DNA of 36,755 nt from Bacteroidota bacterium (GCA_016708845.1 JADJFB010000029.1:1-36755), one strand, 5' to 3'. Positions 16,484-25,641 are shown, counted from the stretch's first letter. Numbers and translations are program-made. Notes: a model not told the origin generated them from the sequence alone.

Positions 16484-16876
16484 TTATTTGTAGTGTTTGT
16501 CATTTAGTTTTTCTAGCACTTTGTCTACTAGTGGCTTTACAAATAAACAAGAAAAACCTATTGTGAGGAAAAATACAGTTCTAATATTGAATTTGTCAAA
16601 GCCGCCAAAAACATATATATAATTTATAGCTGCTATTACTAATGCTGTCCATACAAACCAATTTCTATTTACTAATGAAGTTAGTACATTTAAGATTAAA
16701 ACAGTAGTTGAAAAAAACATTATCGAAAGTATTATAGTAATACCCCAATCACTGCCTCCAAGATTTGAGTCGTCAAAATTATTTACAATTGTCGAACACA
16801 AAGTTATTAGTAAAACATACAGTAGCACTTGTATTAAACTTGTTCCTAGTCCTTTTATGATTAGTCGTTTTACCAT
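16484..16876 (-). CDS. Small integral membrane protein (first gene of c7)
   Basis: 130 aa with four hydrophobic segments (LIQVLLYVLLITLC, WGITIILSIMFFSTTVLILNVL, WFVWTALVIAAINYIYVF, VFFLTIGFSCLFV) and a basic tail LEKLNDKHYK. Family not recognised. ATG 20 bases after R' of a9. It forms a two-gene unit with 16016-16462 behind the a9 promoter. Confidence 0.75.
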   Translation of the reverse strand: MVKRLIIKGLGTSLIQVLLYVLLITLCSTIVNNFDDSNLGGSDWGITIILSIMFFSTTVLILNVLTSLVNRNWFVWTALVIAAINYIYVFGGFDKFNIRTVFFLTIGFSCLFVKPLVDKVLEKLNDKHYK

Positions 16877-16896
16877 TTTGGTTGTCCAGCGGCTTA

Positions 16897-17069
16897 GTTA
16901 TAACGTTTTCGCGGTTTGCTTCGGCCGTTTTGGAACCGTTGTCTACCGAAATGTTTAAATAAAGATACAAATGTTGCTATGCAATTGCAAAGAAAAAATT
17001 AAAAAAGTTTCTACCGCTTTTGCAATTGCTTTGTTGTCTGCTAGGCTGGAGCAAGCCGTGTGTTATAAG
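16897..17069 (-). repeat. attC-like palindrome a9
   Basis: R'' CTTATAAC (c8), outer arm ACGGCTTGCTCCAGCC pairing with GGCCGAAGCAAACCGCG, inner GCAATTGC pairs, core ATTTCGGTAGACA, R' GTTATAAC (c7). The best-preserved example of the a1/a2/a9 group. Confidence 0.82.
16960..16991 (-). promoter_or_regulatory. Promoter inside a9, reading into c7
   Basis: TTTG, 20 bases, TATCTTTA on the minus strand. Confidence 0.62.
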
Positions 17070-17125
17070 TTGTAGGGCGCACTTAGTTTTTCTTGCCAGT
17101 GTCCGCATACACAGTTATTAAGATT

Positions 17126-17602
17126 TTACCGCTTTAATTTTTTAATAGAAATTCTTTTTAACATTTTCTGGTGTTGGTGGCGTTGATTCAAAAAACTGTA
17201 AAGTTTAACAAGTGGAATAGGAATTAAACAACATATTAAAGTAATAATGTAAACCCAAATATTTGTCGGGCTTTTAATAACGGCGAAAATGAAACCTATT
17301 GTAATAAAAATATAACTAAATACATAGATTAACATTAAGGGACCCTTTTCATTGTCAACAGAGTCAATATTAATTGCAATTTCACTTTTGTAGTTTGGGT
17401 TGTCAAACACAGGTCTAATTGTACCGCGAATAAATGTTGGAGAACTTTCCATTGTGTCAATTTCAATTTTTGTTTCTGTAATGTCGCCTTTGAATTTTAG
17501 ACGGGTCAACAATTTGGACGGACTGTTTGCAATACTTGAAATAGTCGGAAATATAATTTCTTTTATTTCAGTCGCATTATATTCGGTAAGATACTTTTCC
17601 AT
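17126..17602 (-). CDS. Small two-TM membrane protein (cassette c8)
   Basis: 158 aa. Residues 1-88 are soluble and beta-rich (TRLKFKGDITETKIEIDTME), followed by two membrane segments at about 90-109 and 113-133 and a very basic tail (RHQHQKMLKRISIKKLKR) likely in the cytoplasm. No family recognised. Private cassette ends GTTATAAGTTGTAGGGCGC and GTTATAAGTAATAGGGCG. Confidence 0.78.
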   Translation of the reverse strand: MEKYLTEYNATEIKEIIFPTISSIANSPSKLLTRLKFKGDITETKIEIDTMESSPTFIRGTIRPVFDNPNYKSEIAINIDSVDNEKGPLMLIYVFSYIFITIGFIFAVIKSPTNIWVYIITLICCLIPIPLVKLYSFLNQRHQHQKMLKRISIKKLKR

Positions 17603-17637
17603 ATTTATTGTCTTACAGTTTGGTCGACGCCCTATTA

Positions 17638-17812
17638 CTTATAACGGTTTCAAGCTAAATTCCCGTTTGGAGTTTGAAACTTTGTCTACCGAAATGTTAG
17701 TTTAAAGATAAATGTTTAATGGACTTTTGCAAAGCAAAAATTAACTAATTGTCTACCGCTTTTGCAAAAGCCGAAGCCGAATGCCCAAATGGGATTTAGG
17801 TTGTGTTATAAG
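17638..17812 (-). repeat. attC-like palindrome a10
   Basis: R'' CTTATAAC (c9), outer arm CCTAAATCCCATTTGGGC pairing with CCAAACGGGAATTTAGC, inner CTTTTGCAAAAG-type pairs, core ATTTCGGTAGACA, R' GTTATAAG (c8). Reference copy for the a5/a6/a12 group. Confidence 0.82.
17703..17733 (-). promoter_or_regulatory. Promoter inside a10, reading into c8
   Basis: TTTG, 19 bases, TATCTTTA on the minus strand. Confidence 0.65.
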
Positions 17813-17852
17813 TGGCTACACGGCTAGTTTGTCTTACAAGTGTCCGCATACA

Positions 17853-18486
17853 TTACTTTACAAAAATAGTTGGACCACTTAAAACTCTTTGTTCTTTTGT
17901 TTCTATAAATTCCATTAATATATCGTGAAAAATAAAAATATCAGACGAATCTGCAAATTGAGTATAGTTTTTTACAATATTCCCGTTAATGGTTTGTGAA
18001 ATGGAGTTTTTCCCTTTTTTGATGGTAGTCAGTTTGAAGCTAATTATTTTCATAGAAATGCCATAGTCAAAGCTGGTATATTACAACCAAACCAGTTGCT
18101 GTCCTGAATTTATTTTCAGTTATACTACAGCTCTTTATTCTAGCACTGTCAGTGCCGATAAATATTTCAGGGTCAGGGATTTTCTTGTTTCTATACTTTA
18201 GAATGGAAGTCGTTTTATTTTGATTTATTGAAACAAAAGTAGGATTATGGTTGTCAACTTTTATAACGTAAGATTTTATAGTGTCATTCGATTGCTCTTT
18301 CAATTCATTTATTGTTCCGTTGTCTATTGATACAATAGCCTTTGTTAAATTATTGCCTTTAAGAATTAACGGATTATTTACACCCAAATATAGAACATCG
18401 CTTGAATTTGTCTGAAAACTAAGTGGTTTAGTTGTCGCACAACTTGCAACAAATATTGAGAGAAGTATGAATATTGTTTTGTGCAT
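17853..18486 (-). pseudogene. GldM C-terminal-like lipoprotein, copy 2, frameshifted (cassette c9)
   Basis: Almost base-for-base copy of 4687-5322. Here the first part reads through the place where copy 1 is broken (SILKYRNKKIPDPEIFIG). It is broken instead near 18090 and 18072 (one base short in two runs). The 3' end ends cleanly in SGPTIFVK. Together the two copies give one intact lipoprotein (lipobox VASC). The differences lie in short runs, so sequencing error is as likely as decay. Confidence 0.65.
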
Positions 18487-18503
18487 ATTTTTCTAGCGGC
18501 TTA

Positions 18504-18680
18504 CTTATAACGTTTTGGAGCTTTGCCTAGTGCGGTTTGAAACATTTTCTTACCGAAATATTACTGACAAAGATACTATGTTTGTTGCCATTTGCAAAGC
18601 GAAAATAATTGTCCCCGCGAAGCGACCGCTTTTGCAAATGCTTTGTTGTCCGCCCGCATTAGGCAAAGGTGCTGTTAGGT
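18504..18680 (-). repeat. attC-like palindrome a11
   Basis: R'' ACCTAAC (c10; its reverse complement GTTAGGT fits GTTRRRY exactly), outer arm CACCTTTGCCTAATGCGGGC pairing with CCGCACTAGGCAAAGC, inner CAAATGGC/GCATTTGC pairs, R' GTTATAAG (c9). Confidence 0.82.
18568..18598 (-). promoter_or_regulatory. Promoter inside a11, reading into c9
   Basis: TTTG, 19 bases, TATCTTTG: full consensus match on the minus strand. Confidence 0.72.
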
Positions 18681-18827
18681 TTTAGGTTGCCCCCCATAGT
18701 TTTAAAATGTTTCTATTGTGGCCGCACTGTTTTAATTTGAAAATGAATATGTCTGACAGAAACATGATGTTGTCTTTTTGTACTTAGTGGGTTATTGAAA
18801 AGTTTTGTGCCAATAAATTTCATGAGA

Positions 18828-20353
18828 TTATTTTAAAATTATTACTTTACCTTTTAATTTAGTGTCATAGTTATCTTCAATAGTGTAATAGTAAATTCCA
18901 TTTACCATACTCGTTACATCTATTTTAATAATAGCGTCATTTATTATTTTATGTTCGGTTATCAATTTACCATTAACATCATATATTTTAATTACTGGCT
19001 CATTAGTAATTAAATTTTCAGTATTAACAGTAAGCTCATTTTGTGCAGGGTTTGGATACACTCTGAGATTTGACATTTCATTTACCAATTCTATCGCTCC
19101 AGTCGGGTATCCACAACTTATATTACTTTCACAAAAATTACTATCTACTTTTAATAGCCAAATATCTTGGGAGCCTCCGTCTCCATTCATAGGACTTAAA
19201 AAGCCAGCAAAACAGTAACCTTTATCATATACTTGCATTACATCTCTAAAGTAATTTTGGCTATTAGGTAATAAACGATACTCTTTACTGAAAATACTAT
19301 CTCCATTTTGATTAATTTCATATACGGTTCCACTCACAGTATTATTTGTGTATGTTCTTTGTCCAGCAATTGTAAAATTACCCTTGTTATTTTCAATAAT
19401 GCTTACAAACCAGTATTATTTGACAAAGCCCCATAATGTTTTTTCCAAATTTCATTGCCATTAACATCAATCCTAGCTGCTACATTTTTACTGTAAACGT
19501 TTAAACTTACCCAACTCAAGCCGTCGCCACCAGCTACTATACAGGAGCTGTCAGGTAAAGTTTTTACAGACATAAATCCTCCATAAATAGATGAATAATA
19601 CTTATCCCAAATCATTTGTCCGCTAGTATCAACCTTCATTAAATACATACCGTCATTTGATGTATTGTGTACTCCTTTATGACCACATATTGCTAACTTA
19701 GAGTCAGCTGTTATTTGAATAGAAAAAGCAGATTCATCCCAACCAGGTACACCAATTTTCTTTTTCCAAATTTCATTGCCAGCTGTGTCAGTTTTTATTA
19801 ATAAAATATCCGAATTTGTAGTTAAAATATCGTTATAACCAACCATATAAATATAACTACCACTTTGCACATGTGCACTTATTACATTCGTTTGATTAAG
19901 AAACCCGTATTCCTTATAAGATATACTATCTAAACTTGAATTAAATCTCCACAAAAACGCTAATGTAGTATCGGGTTTATATGCTCTACTTCCGCTAACT
20001 AAAAACTGTGTGTTGCTTAAACGAATGTATTTTCCATAATTTGGTAAAAAATTATTATTTGGTATTAAAAAGGCCTTACTGTTTTTAATAGTACCATTAT
20101 AATAATAGCTGTTTAATAAAAAAGTATAAAAACTAACAGCACTGCAAGTTATTTCCGCACTCACATAACCATTAAACATAGTATCAATCCCATTAGTGCC
20201 GTCACAGCTACCATAAGTATCATACCTATTGTTAAAATATATTTGTGCTTTGTAATTTATTGAACAAAAACAGAGAACAAACAACATGATTTGTGCGAAG
20301 TGACTACGAAACCCTGACCTAAATGTTTTATGATATGAATTTATTATTGTCAT
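18828..20353 (-). CDS. T9SS-exported protein with C-terminal sorting domain, one frameshift (cassette c10)
   Basis: About 508 aa after joining frames near 19405 (the second frame continues WFVSIIENNKGNFTIAGQRTY). The N-terminal signal peptide may start at M23 (MLFVLCFCSINYKAQ). The middle has repeated blocks of the kind ILLIKTDTAGNEIWKKKIG, each about 45-50 aa, typical of beta-propeller-like secreted Bacteroidota proteins. The C-terminus is a type A T9SS sorting domain: LRVYPNPAQNELTV, IKIYDVNGKLI, GIYYYTI, KGKVIILK. The product would leave the cell through T9SS. Longest gene in a small cassette. 18681-18827 after the gene holds no feature beyond the cassette end. Confidence 0.82.
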
Positions 20354-20447
20354 TACGTTTGTCTCGTTATTTATTGTCTTATGTAGTTAAATTAAAATGC
20401 TCGATGTCAACCGTTAAATATTTTACGGAGATTTTCGGGCAACTTGA

Positions 20448-20620
20448 ACCTAACGGTTTCAAGCTAAATTCCCGTTTGGAGTTTGAAACTTTGTCTACCG
20501 AAATGTTAGTTTAAAGATAAATGTTTAATAGACTTTTGCAAAGCGAAAATTAATTAATTGTCTGCCGCTTTTGCAAAAGCCGAAGCCCAATGCCCAAATG
20601 GGATTTAGGTTGTGTTATAG
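20448..20620 (-). repeat. attC-like palindrome a12
   Basis: R'' GGCTATAAC (c11), outer arm CCTAAATCCCATTTGGGC pairing with CCAAACGGGAATTTAGC, R' GTTAGGTT (c10). Very similar to a10. Confidence 0.82.
20512..20542 (-). promoter_or_regulatory. Promoter inside a12, reading into c10
   Basis: TTTG, 19 bases, TATCTTTA on the minus strand. It leaves a leader of about 150 nt to the first ATG of c10. Confidence 0.65.
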
Positions 20621-20677
20621 CCTAGGCGGTTATACTTTGGTTACACCTAGTTTACGTGTCTGCATACAAGGACTTAT

Positions 20678-21361
20678 TTACCAAGGAACAAAAAATGTAT
20701 TACCCTTTTCATATCCGATATAGATACTGTCTTTTATAACTGAGTACACGCCATTTTTATATTTATTTATGGTAAAATTCCATTTACCCATTGGAAAATC
20801 TCCAATTGTAACACTAGAATAATGGGGATAACCAGCTTGTAGGTATTTTGATGATACTTCAATCGTTGAGGAGAAAACGGAAGAGTTCTTCATAAGGGTT
20901 TTTTGCTCTCCTATAATGAAAAATGTATCAGGACTAGAAATGTAAACAGATGGAGAAATTCTAAACGTAAGAGTATCAAAGGCTGGAATAACCTCTAGTT
21001 TGTAGTTTTGCAAGATATTATTTTTATCAATTAATATGTCATCACCGGTGAAAGCTACATCGCCTATACCTGATTTACCTTTAATATAAATTGAGTATTT
21101 ATATTTGTCATTTTGATTTACGGGAATACTATTAAAAATAAAATTACCATTATTGTCGCTAGTAGATGAATATTTTGTATTGCCATTAGGGCTTTCACAA
21201 ATTAGATTCACTAAGATATTTGGCAATAAGGAGTCATTACACAAATTATACACTGAACCACTAAATGACGTAGTGATTACTTTGTCATTTTTATCTTTTT
21301 TACAGCAAAAGAATATGCTTGCGAAGCATATAAAAATAATGATATTTAATACTTTTTTCAT
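20678..21361 (-). CDS. Lipoprotein with carboxypeptidase-regulatory-like domain (cassette c11)
   Basis: 227 aa. Signal IIIFICFASIFFCC with a lipobox cysteine at 19-20. Then a domain with GSVYNLCNDSLLPNILVNL and NNGNFIFNSIPVN, the pattern of CarboxypepD_reg-like beta-sandwich domains common in Bacteroidota envelope proteins. The second half (120-227) is beta-rich with no motif that I know. The cassette ends are GTTATAGCCTAGGCGGTTATAC and GTTATAGCCAAGCGGTTGAC. Confidence 0.8.
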   Translation of the reverse strand: MKKVLNIIIFICFASIFFCCKKDKNDKVITTSFSGSVYNLCNDSLLPNILVNLICESPNGNTKYSSTSDNNGNFIFNSIPVNQNDKYKYSIYIKGKSGIGDVAFTGDDILIDKNNILQNYKLEVIPAFDTLTFRISPSVYISSPDTFFIIGEQKTLMKNSSVFSSTIEVSSKYLQAGYPHYSSVTIGDFPMGKWNFTINKYKNGVYSVIKDSIYIGYEKGNTFFVPW

Positions 21362-21405
21362 TTTATTTAGTCAATATTTAGTTTTTCGGTTCTCGTCAAC
21401 CGCTT

Positions 21406-21598
21406 GGCTATAACGTTTTGGAGCTTTGCGTTCGGCGGGCTTTGAAACACTCTGCTCTCTACCCGCACAATGTTTATTAGTTGCCGAAATACTGTACTCT
21501 TTTTTGCTTACATGAAAATACAACTTTCTGCGTAGCAGGCAAAACTGTAAGCAAAAAACTTTGATGTCCGCCCGCTGACGCAAAGGTGCTGTTATGTT
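21406..21598 (-). repeat. attC-like palindrome a13 (divergent type)
   Basis: R'' AACATAAC (giant cassette B), outer arm CACCTTTGCGTCAGCGGGC pairing with GCCCGCCGAACGCAAAGC, inner long arms around TTTTTTGCTTACA / TGTAAGCAAAAAAG, R' GTTATAGCC (c11). The centre differs from a1-a12. A weak promoter match (TTTG, 20 bases, TATTTTCA) lies at 21513-21544. Confidence 0.78.
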
Positions 21599-21604
21599 TA
21601 AGTG

Positions 21605-21925
21605 CGCCCTACTTAGTTTACACACAGGTACGTGTCCGCCGAACTAAGCGGTTATGTGTCTTTGCGGTTAGTTGGTTGCCGAATGTTTGTTTGGAACACA
21701 GTTTTTAGTTTTTACTGTGCGATAGGGAGGCAATTTGGAAAATTGCTTGTTCTAATAGCACCCACAGGCGGGGAGGAAATTTTGAAAGCTTATTTGGCGC
21801 AAACTAAAATTATTGCCTTTGGAAATAAGCGACCAAATGTGCTTGCAAAATGTGCGGTGGCTTGTACACAGTTCAGCACACTTAGTTCTATGTACACAGG
21901 TCTACAAATTGTGGCGGTTTAGTGG
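21605..21925. repeat. Left terminal block of giant cassette B
   Basis: Close copy of the block in C (31089-31400) and looser copy of that in A. It holds TTTACACACAGGTACGTGT, TTTTTAGTTTTTACTGTGCG, the small stem GCAATTT/AAATTGC and a long stem AAGCTTATTTGG / CCAAATGTGCTT with an inner pair TTTGCGCC-like arm. Open frames across it look accidental. Confidence 0.7.
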
Positions 21926-21956
21926 TCTATGCGGTTAGGTCGACATACATTTATTT

Positions 21957-22200
21957 GTAAAGCGGCGAGATATGAAAAGTAAGCGGCTTCCTTTACTTTG
22001 TAAGCGGTGAGTTCTATTGTTACACCTACGTCATTTGTCTTGAAAGCGGCAAGAACTATTTTGAGAGCGGTGAGTTCTATTGTGTAAGCGGCTCCATTTA
22101 CTTTTACGGCGGTGAGTTCTGAAAGATAAGCGGCTTTCACTATTTTGTAAGCGGTAAGAACTACTTTTAGGGAAACGAGTTTTATAAAACGAGCGGTTTA
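21957..22200. repeat. Degenerate 21-bp tandem repeats
   Basis: About twelve units of 20-22 bp with plus-strand consensus GTAAGCGGYRAGTTCTATTTT. The minus frame reads as heptads (AAYTIEL, TALKIVL, AAFKTND, ...). Different sequence from the array in A, same unit length and place, between the left block and the helical-protein terminator. Confidence 0.75.
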
Positions 22201-22213
22201 TTTTAAAGCAAAT

Positions 22214-22241
22214 AAAAAGGGAGTCAATTTTTGACTCCCTT
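22214..22241 (-). terminator. Intrinsic terminator of the helical-protein gene (B copy)
   Basis: Stem GGGAGTCAA / TTGACTCCC, followed on the minus strand by TTTTTATTT. Confidence 0.85.
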
Positions 22242-22260
22242 ACTTTTAAGATATTAAAGG

Positions 22261-23028
22261 TTATTTGCCTGTTTTAACCTTTGTAAACTTAATTGAACTT
22301 ACTTGTCCGTATTCTGGGCTACTTGCTCCGAATTTACCTTTAATGTAAGCCTTTACTGCTTTTGCTAACACGATTAACGCATCAGGGTTTTCGTAAAGGA
22401 TTTTGTTTCGGGCAATTCTTGCATTACTCACTTTTGCAGCACTTGTATAAGCAGCAGTATTCAACGTTTTTAAGTTTGCTAAAGTAGTTTGTAATGTTGC
22501 TACTTTTAACGCTGTTTCTGTTGGGTTATAAGCAGGAACGGAAGCTAGTAATTTGATAATCTTATCATAGTGCTCAATAAGGTTATCGAAACTTTGTTGA
22601 GATACAGAAACTGTTTTCTTTACTGGTAAAGTTGTTTTGTTTGCTGCATCTGCATTTGGGTCTTCAATTATTCCGGCATCTGCTTTGGTTAATTTAGAAC
22701 CTTGCACTTTTGCGTTAAATGTTTTGTAATCCTTTATGGTTTGCTCGTTTGCGCCAACTGCTACTAATGTATTTAATAAACGAGTTGATAAACCTTTTAA
22801 AGGGTCAAAAGCAATCTCTCTGCCATTGGTTGCATTTTTCCAACCGTTGTATTCATTTTTAACGTTGGTTAATGCTGTTTGTGCATTGGTAAGAACGGTT
22901 TGTAAATTGGTAATTGCTAAACTTGGACTTGATGGTGTATAGTTTGTACCATACGTTAATAATAAAGCAATTAAGTGATCGAAATTAGCGGTGTTTTTTG
23001 CGTGACCGCTTTCTATATAAGTTGACAT
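22261..23028 (-). CDS. Helical protein with internal duplication (B copy)
   Basis: 255 aa. Paralogue of 6274-7050: same start style (YIESGHAKNTANF), WKNATNGREIAFDPLKGLS, SKLTKADAGI, SVSQQSFDNL and end GASSPEYG...KFTKV. The two halves again repeat (YTPSSPS near 31-37, YNPTETA near 166-172). Much closer to the C copy than to the A copy. Role unknown. It keeps the same place in every carrier. Confidence 0.8.
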   Translation of the reverse strand: MSTYIESGHAKNTANFDHLIALLLTYGTNYTPSSPSLAITNLQTVLTNAQTALTNVKNEYNGWKNATNGREIAFDPLKGLSTRLLNTLVAVGANEQTIKDYKTFNAKVQGSKLTKADAGIIEDPNADAANKTTLPVKKTVSVSQQSFDNLIEHYDKIIKLLASVPAYNPTETALKVATLQTTLANLKTLNTAAYTSAAKVSNARIARNKILYENPDALIVLAKAVKAYIKGKFGASSPEYGQVSSIKFTKVKTGK

Positions 23029-23223
23029 GATTTTTATTTTTTTAATGATTATTTATTTTTATCGGTGTTCTGCTTTACTTTAAGAAAGCGAACAAGGAAG
23101 AGAAAGAGTTCGGGCAATCTATCTTTTTATTTGTGGTGGCATGTTATCCTCCTTTTTTAATTTAGGATATATAACGAAGTATTGTGCCAAGCAGTACAAA
23201 TGGATTCTAAAGTTTTGTTAAAA

Positions 23224-23255
23224 CAAAAAAGCCACTTTGTAAGTGGCTTGATTTT
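23224..23255. terminator. Bidirectional terminator
   Basis: Stem GCCACTT / AAGTGGC between an A-run and a short T-run. Same element as 7235-7268. The 350 bases from 23029 to 23379 hold only the conserved upstream region of the helical gene (TTGGCAC box 23171-23190), this terminator and the boundary hairpin. Confidence 0.75.
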
Positions 23256-23278
23256 AAGAATAAGTGGTAAAGTTATTT

Positions 23279-23371
23279 CCGTTAGGGATAGTAGCGGTTA
23301 TCCTTTTTATATTGGGGCTGTGCGAAAGAATAAAAAGATAAAAGCGAATAGCCCGTCCCGATAGGGAACGG
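23279..23371. repeat. Boundary hairpin at the 3' edge of cargo B
   Basis: Same imperfect inverted repeat as 7744-7837: CCGTTAGGGATAGTAGCGG ... GCCCGTCCCGATAGGGAACG. It ends 9 bases before the last cargo stop codon. Confidence 0.75.
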
Positions 23372-23379
23372 CATTAAAT

Positions 23380-24099
23380 TTATACTTTATTTATCAAAGG
23401 CATCTCATCGTAAGTTTTTCCATTTAAAAGCCTACCGCTTTCCTTTTTATTACGACCACCCCATTGTTTGAAGAAAAAGGAGACATCTGCTACTTCGCAT
23501 TGTTCCTGAATATCTAAGACCCAATCAGCATCCATAGGCCTTGGTCTATGTCCACTTTCCCCTCCAACAATTACCCAATCAATTTTTTTTAAATTTAGAT
23601 TTGGTAATGGACCAATTAATGGCTCTAAGGATAGAAATTTAACTTTTGCTTTTGTTTTTCTTAAATAATTTATTCGGTCAGTTACTTTTTGGTTTTCGAC
23701 TGATACGCCCATCCAAATGTTATGTGTCCATTTTAATTCTTTGTGAAATTCAAACAGTCGCTCAGCTCTTTTTGTAAGTACTTGAAAAACATGTTGTGGA
23801 TTGTCATTCATTACCTCAAAGACTTGTTTAATGTATTCTAATGGGATTTTTTCATGAAATAAATCACTCATAGAATTTACGAATACTACTTTAGAGGTTT
23901 TCCATGTATAAGGAATATTTAAAGATGCGGGATGCGGTTTAACAGTTGTAAAACCATGCCTGTATTTATCCTGACCCATACCTTTTAATCTACGTGCCAT
24001 AACTTCTGCATAACAAAACTTACAGCCTGCTGAAATCTTGGTGCAACCCACTGTCGGGTTCCAAGTCATTTCTGTCCATTCTATTGATGAATTTGCCAT
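23380..24099 (-). CDS. Phage Gp37/Gp68-family (DUF5131) three-Cys protein
   Basis: 239 aa, the usual family length. Near the N-terminus GCTKISAGCKFCYAEVMARR gives C19-x6-C26-x2-C29, the three-cysteine motif of this radical-SAM-like family. Then VNSMSDLFHEKIP, VFQVLTKRAERL, WMGVSVENQK, FLSLEPLIGP, VIVGGESGHRPRPMD and FFFKQWGG, all family hallmarks. The biochemical reaction is not established. The gene abuts the TcmP stop (TAA then ATG), its known partner. Confidence 0.92.
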   Translation of the reverse strand: MANSSIEWTEMTWNPTVGCTKISAGCKFCYAEVMARRLKGMGQDKYRHGFTTVKPHPASLNIPYTWKTSKVVFVNSMSDLFHEKIPLEYIKQVFEVMNDNPQHVFQVLTKRAERLFEFHKELKWTHNIWMGVSVENQKVTDRINYLRKTKAKVKFLSLEPLIGPLPNLNLKKIDWVIVGGESGHRPRPMDADWVLDIQEQCEVADVSFFFKQWGGRNKKESGRLLNGKTYDEMPLINKV

Positions 24100-25245
24100 T
24101 TATTTAAATGTTAAGACACACTCTTTGGAAATTAAAACAGGGAATCTGTGCAACTTATTGTCTGTGTAATTAGAAATTAATTTTTGTTCAGTTACAAGTT
24201 CTCTTAAAGCAGTAGTGTAGTGATTTCTACTATATAAGTTCTTAATTTGATGTTCTTCAAATAATTGATGCGCAGTTAAAGATTTGTCTTTATAAGCTAA
24301 ATATATTGAGTCTTTTAGATTATCAATATTAATGCTTTTCATGTCAAATAATTCGACTGTTTCATTCTCTAATTTTTTTGCATCGAAAGTATATGTATTT
24401 ATTCCATCAAATACAGTTCCTACATTCGCAAAATCATTATAAATTGTTTTCACTAGATCAAATCCTCTTGAGCCTTTTGTGATATGTAAAATATAGTGAC
24501 TAGTAGCATCACTATCTTCTTCTTGAAATTTAAACGCTGTATAAAATATCTTACTTTTTAATATACTCTCATATTCTTTTCCTAAGCTTTGTATTATCAA
24601 GTTTATTCTTTCAGGAACACTTAACAAATACCTTCTATCCTCTTTTACTTGCTTTAATGTAGTTGGAAATAAATCTTTCATTAGGTCTTCAAACTTATCA
24701 TTTTCTAAAGCAGGATGAATTCTTTTAATATTAATGAAAAGGAAAATTTCGTTACCCCAATTTTTTAAAAATTGAGCAAGTACACTAGTTTCAATACCTT
24801 TATAGCCAAATGGGTCTATAAATAATAAGGATGGGCTTTCATTATTTTTACCTACATGAGTATTGCTTAATAAAAACTTTCTAATATTTTCATCTTGTCC
24901 AACTGTTTTATTTCCAAAGTGAGGTTTTTTTGAAAAAGTGCCATCTGGAAATTGAGAATTAAAATTTGTTTTTAAATTCTCTGTATATTCCTTATCATTA
25001 AAAATTAATCTTACTTTACTTTTAAGAAATGAATCTTGTTGACACTGCTTCGCTATTAAAATTGGTGTTGATATATTACCATCTTGATAAATTCCAGGAC
25101 CTGCAAATAAATCAATAAATCTTATTTCATTCGGCATATATTTATTTACAATAATCTTGCAATAGCTCGGAAAATATTCAGATACTATACTTGCCTTTAT
25201 TTTAGAAGATGCCGTTTGATTATCAAAAAATGTTTCGTTTCCCAT
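24100..25245 (-). CDS. tcmP: Three-Cys-motif partner protein TcmP
   Basis: 381 aa. IRFIDLFAGPGIY near residues 41-53 and SLLFIDPFGYKG near 139-150 form a methyltransferase-like Rossmann core. TcmP (NF_TcmP family) is defined by co-occurrence with the DUF5131 protein, which follows here. Its molecular role is unknown; a nucleic-acid modification role in phage conflict has been proposed from context. The C-terminal third looks like a winged-helix region (LTAHQLFEEHQIKNLYSRNHYTTALRELV). Confidence 0.9.
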   Translation of the reverse strand: MGNETFFDNQTASSKIKASIVSEYFPSYCKIIVNKYMPNEIRFIDLFAGPGIYQDGNISTPILIAKQCQQDSFLKSKVRLIFNDKEYTENLKTNFNSQFPDGTFSKKPHFGNKTVGQDENIRKFLLSNTHVGKNNESPSLLFIDPFGYKGIETSVLAQFLKNWGNEIFLFINIKRIHPALENDKFEDLMKDLFPTTLKQVKEDRRYLLSVPERINLIIQSLGKEYESILKSKIFYTAFKFQEEDSDATSHYILHITKGSRGFDLVKTIYNDFANVGTVFDGINTYTFDAKKLENETVELFDMKSINIDNLKDSIYLAYKDKSLTAHQLFEEHQIKNLYSRNHYTTALRELVTEQKLISNYTDNKLHRFPVLISKECVLTFK

Positions 25246-25257
25246 TGACTCTATTTA

Positions 25258-25641
25258 TTAAAATAAACTAATTTGATTACTATTATCTTCCTGAATTTTT
25301 GGTTTAGAAATTCTTTGGGGCTGGAATGATTGTACTATTTCCTGACGTTCTTCTTCTTGAGCTGTGATATATTCCATTTGAGAAATAGCAAGTTCCATTT
25401 CGTTTGGTTCATCAGGTATTTGACGTTCATCTTTATAAATACGTGCTTCTACTAAAATACGGTGCATGATATTCATTAACTCGCAAAGATTTTCTTGTTT
25501 TGTATTGTATGCGTGTTGGTATTGCAGTTCGTTTATACCTAAACGACGCTCCAATTCCTTATGCGGTTTTTTAGCTAAATAAGTTATCCACTCATTAGCA
25601 TTTTGCAAAGCCTCTTGTATTTTAATATCTGTACTTTCCAT
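25258..25641 (-). CDS. Small Glu/Gln-rich protein between R-M and TcmP
   Basis: 127 aa, alpha-helical, no signal peptide. The N-terminal half (ANEWITYLAKKPHKELERRLGI, LCELMNIMHRILVEARIY) may be a helical bundle. The tail is charged, ends NQISLF, and resembles a disordered linker with a beta-clamp-like end (QISLF). Its ATG overlaps the R-M stop, so it is translated with that gene. Likely accessory subunit. No family recognised. Confidence 0.7.
   Translation of the reverse strand: MESTDIKIQEALQNANEWITYLAKKPHKELERRLGINELQYQHAYNTKQENLCELMNIMHRILVEARIYKDERQIPDEPNEMELAISQMEYITAQEEERQEIVQSFQPQRISKPKIQEDNSNQISLF

Noticed and set aside
1..21598. Palindromes as MITEs or REP elements inserted between genes
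   Set aside because: MITE insertion would not give each gene its own matching inverted ends continuing outside the palindrome, nor the strict common direction of genes.
23380..24099. Prophage tail or structural gene because of the Gp37/Gp68 name
   Set aside because: The family is a three-cysteine enzyme-like family paired with TcmP, and no other phage genes are nearby.
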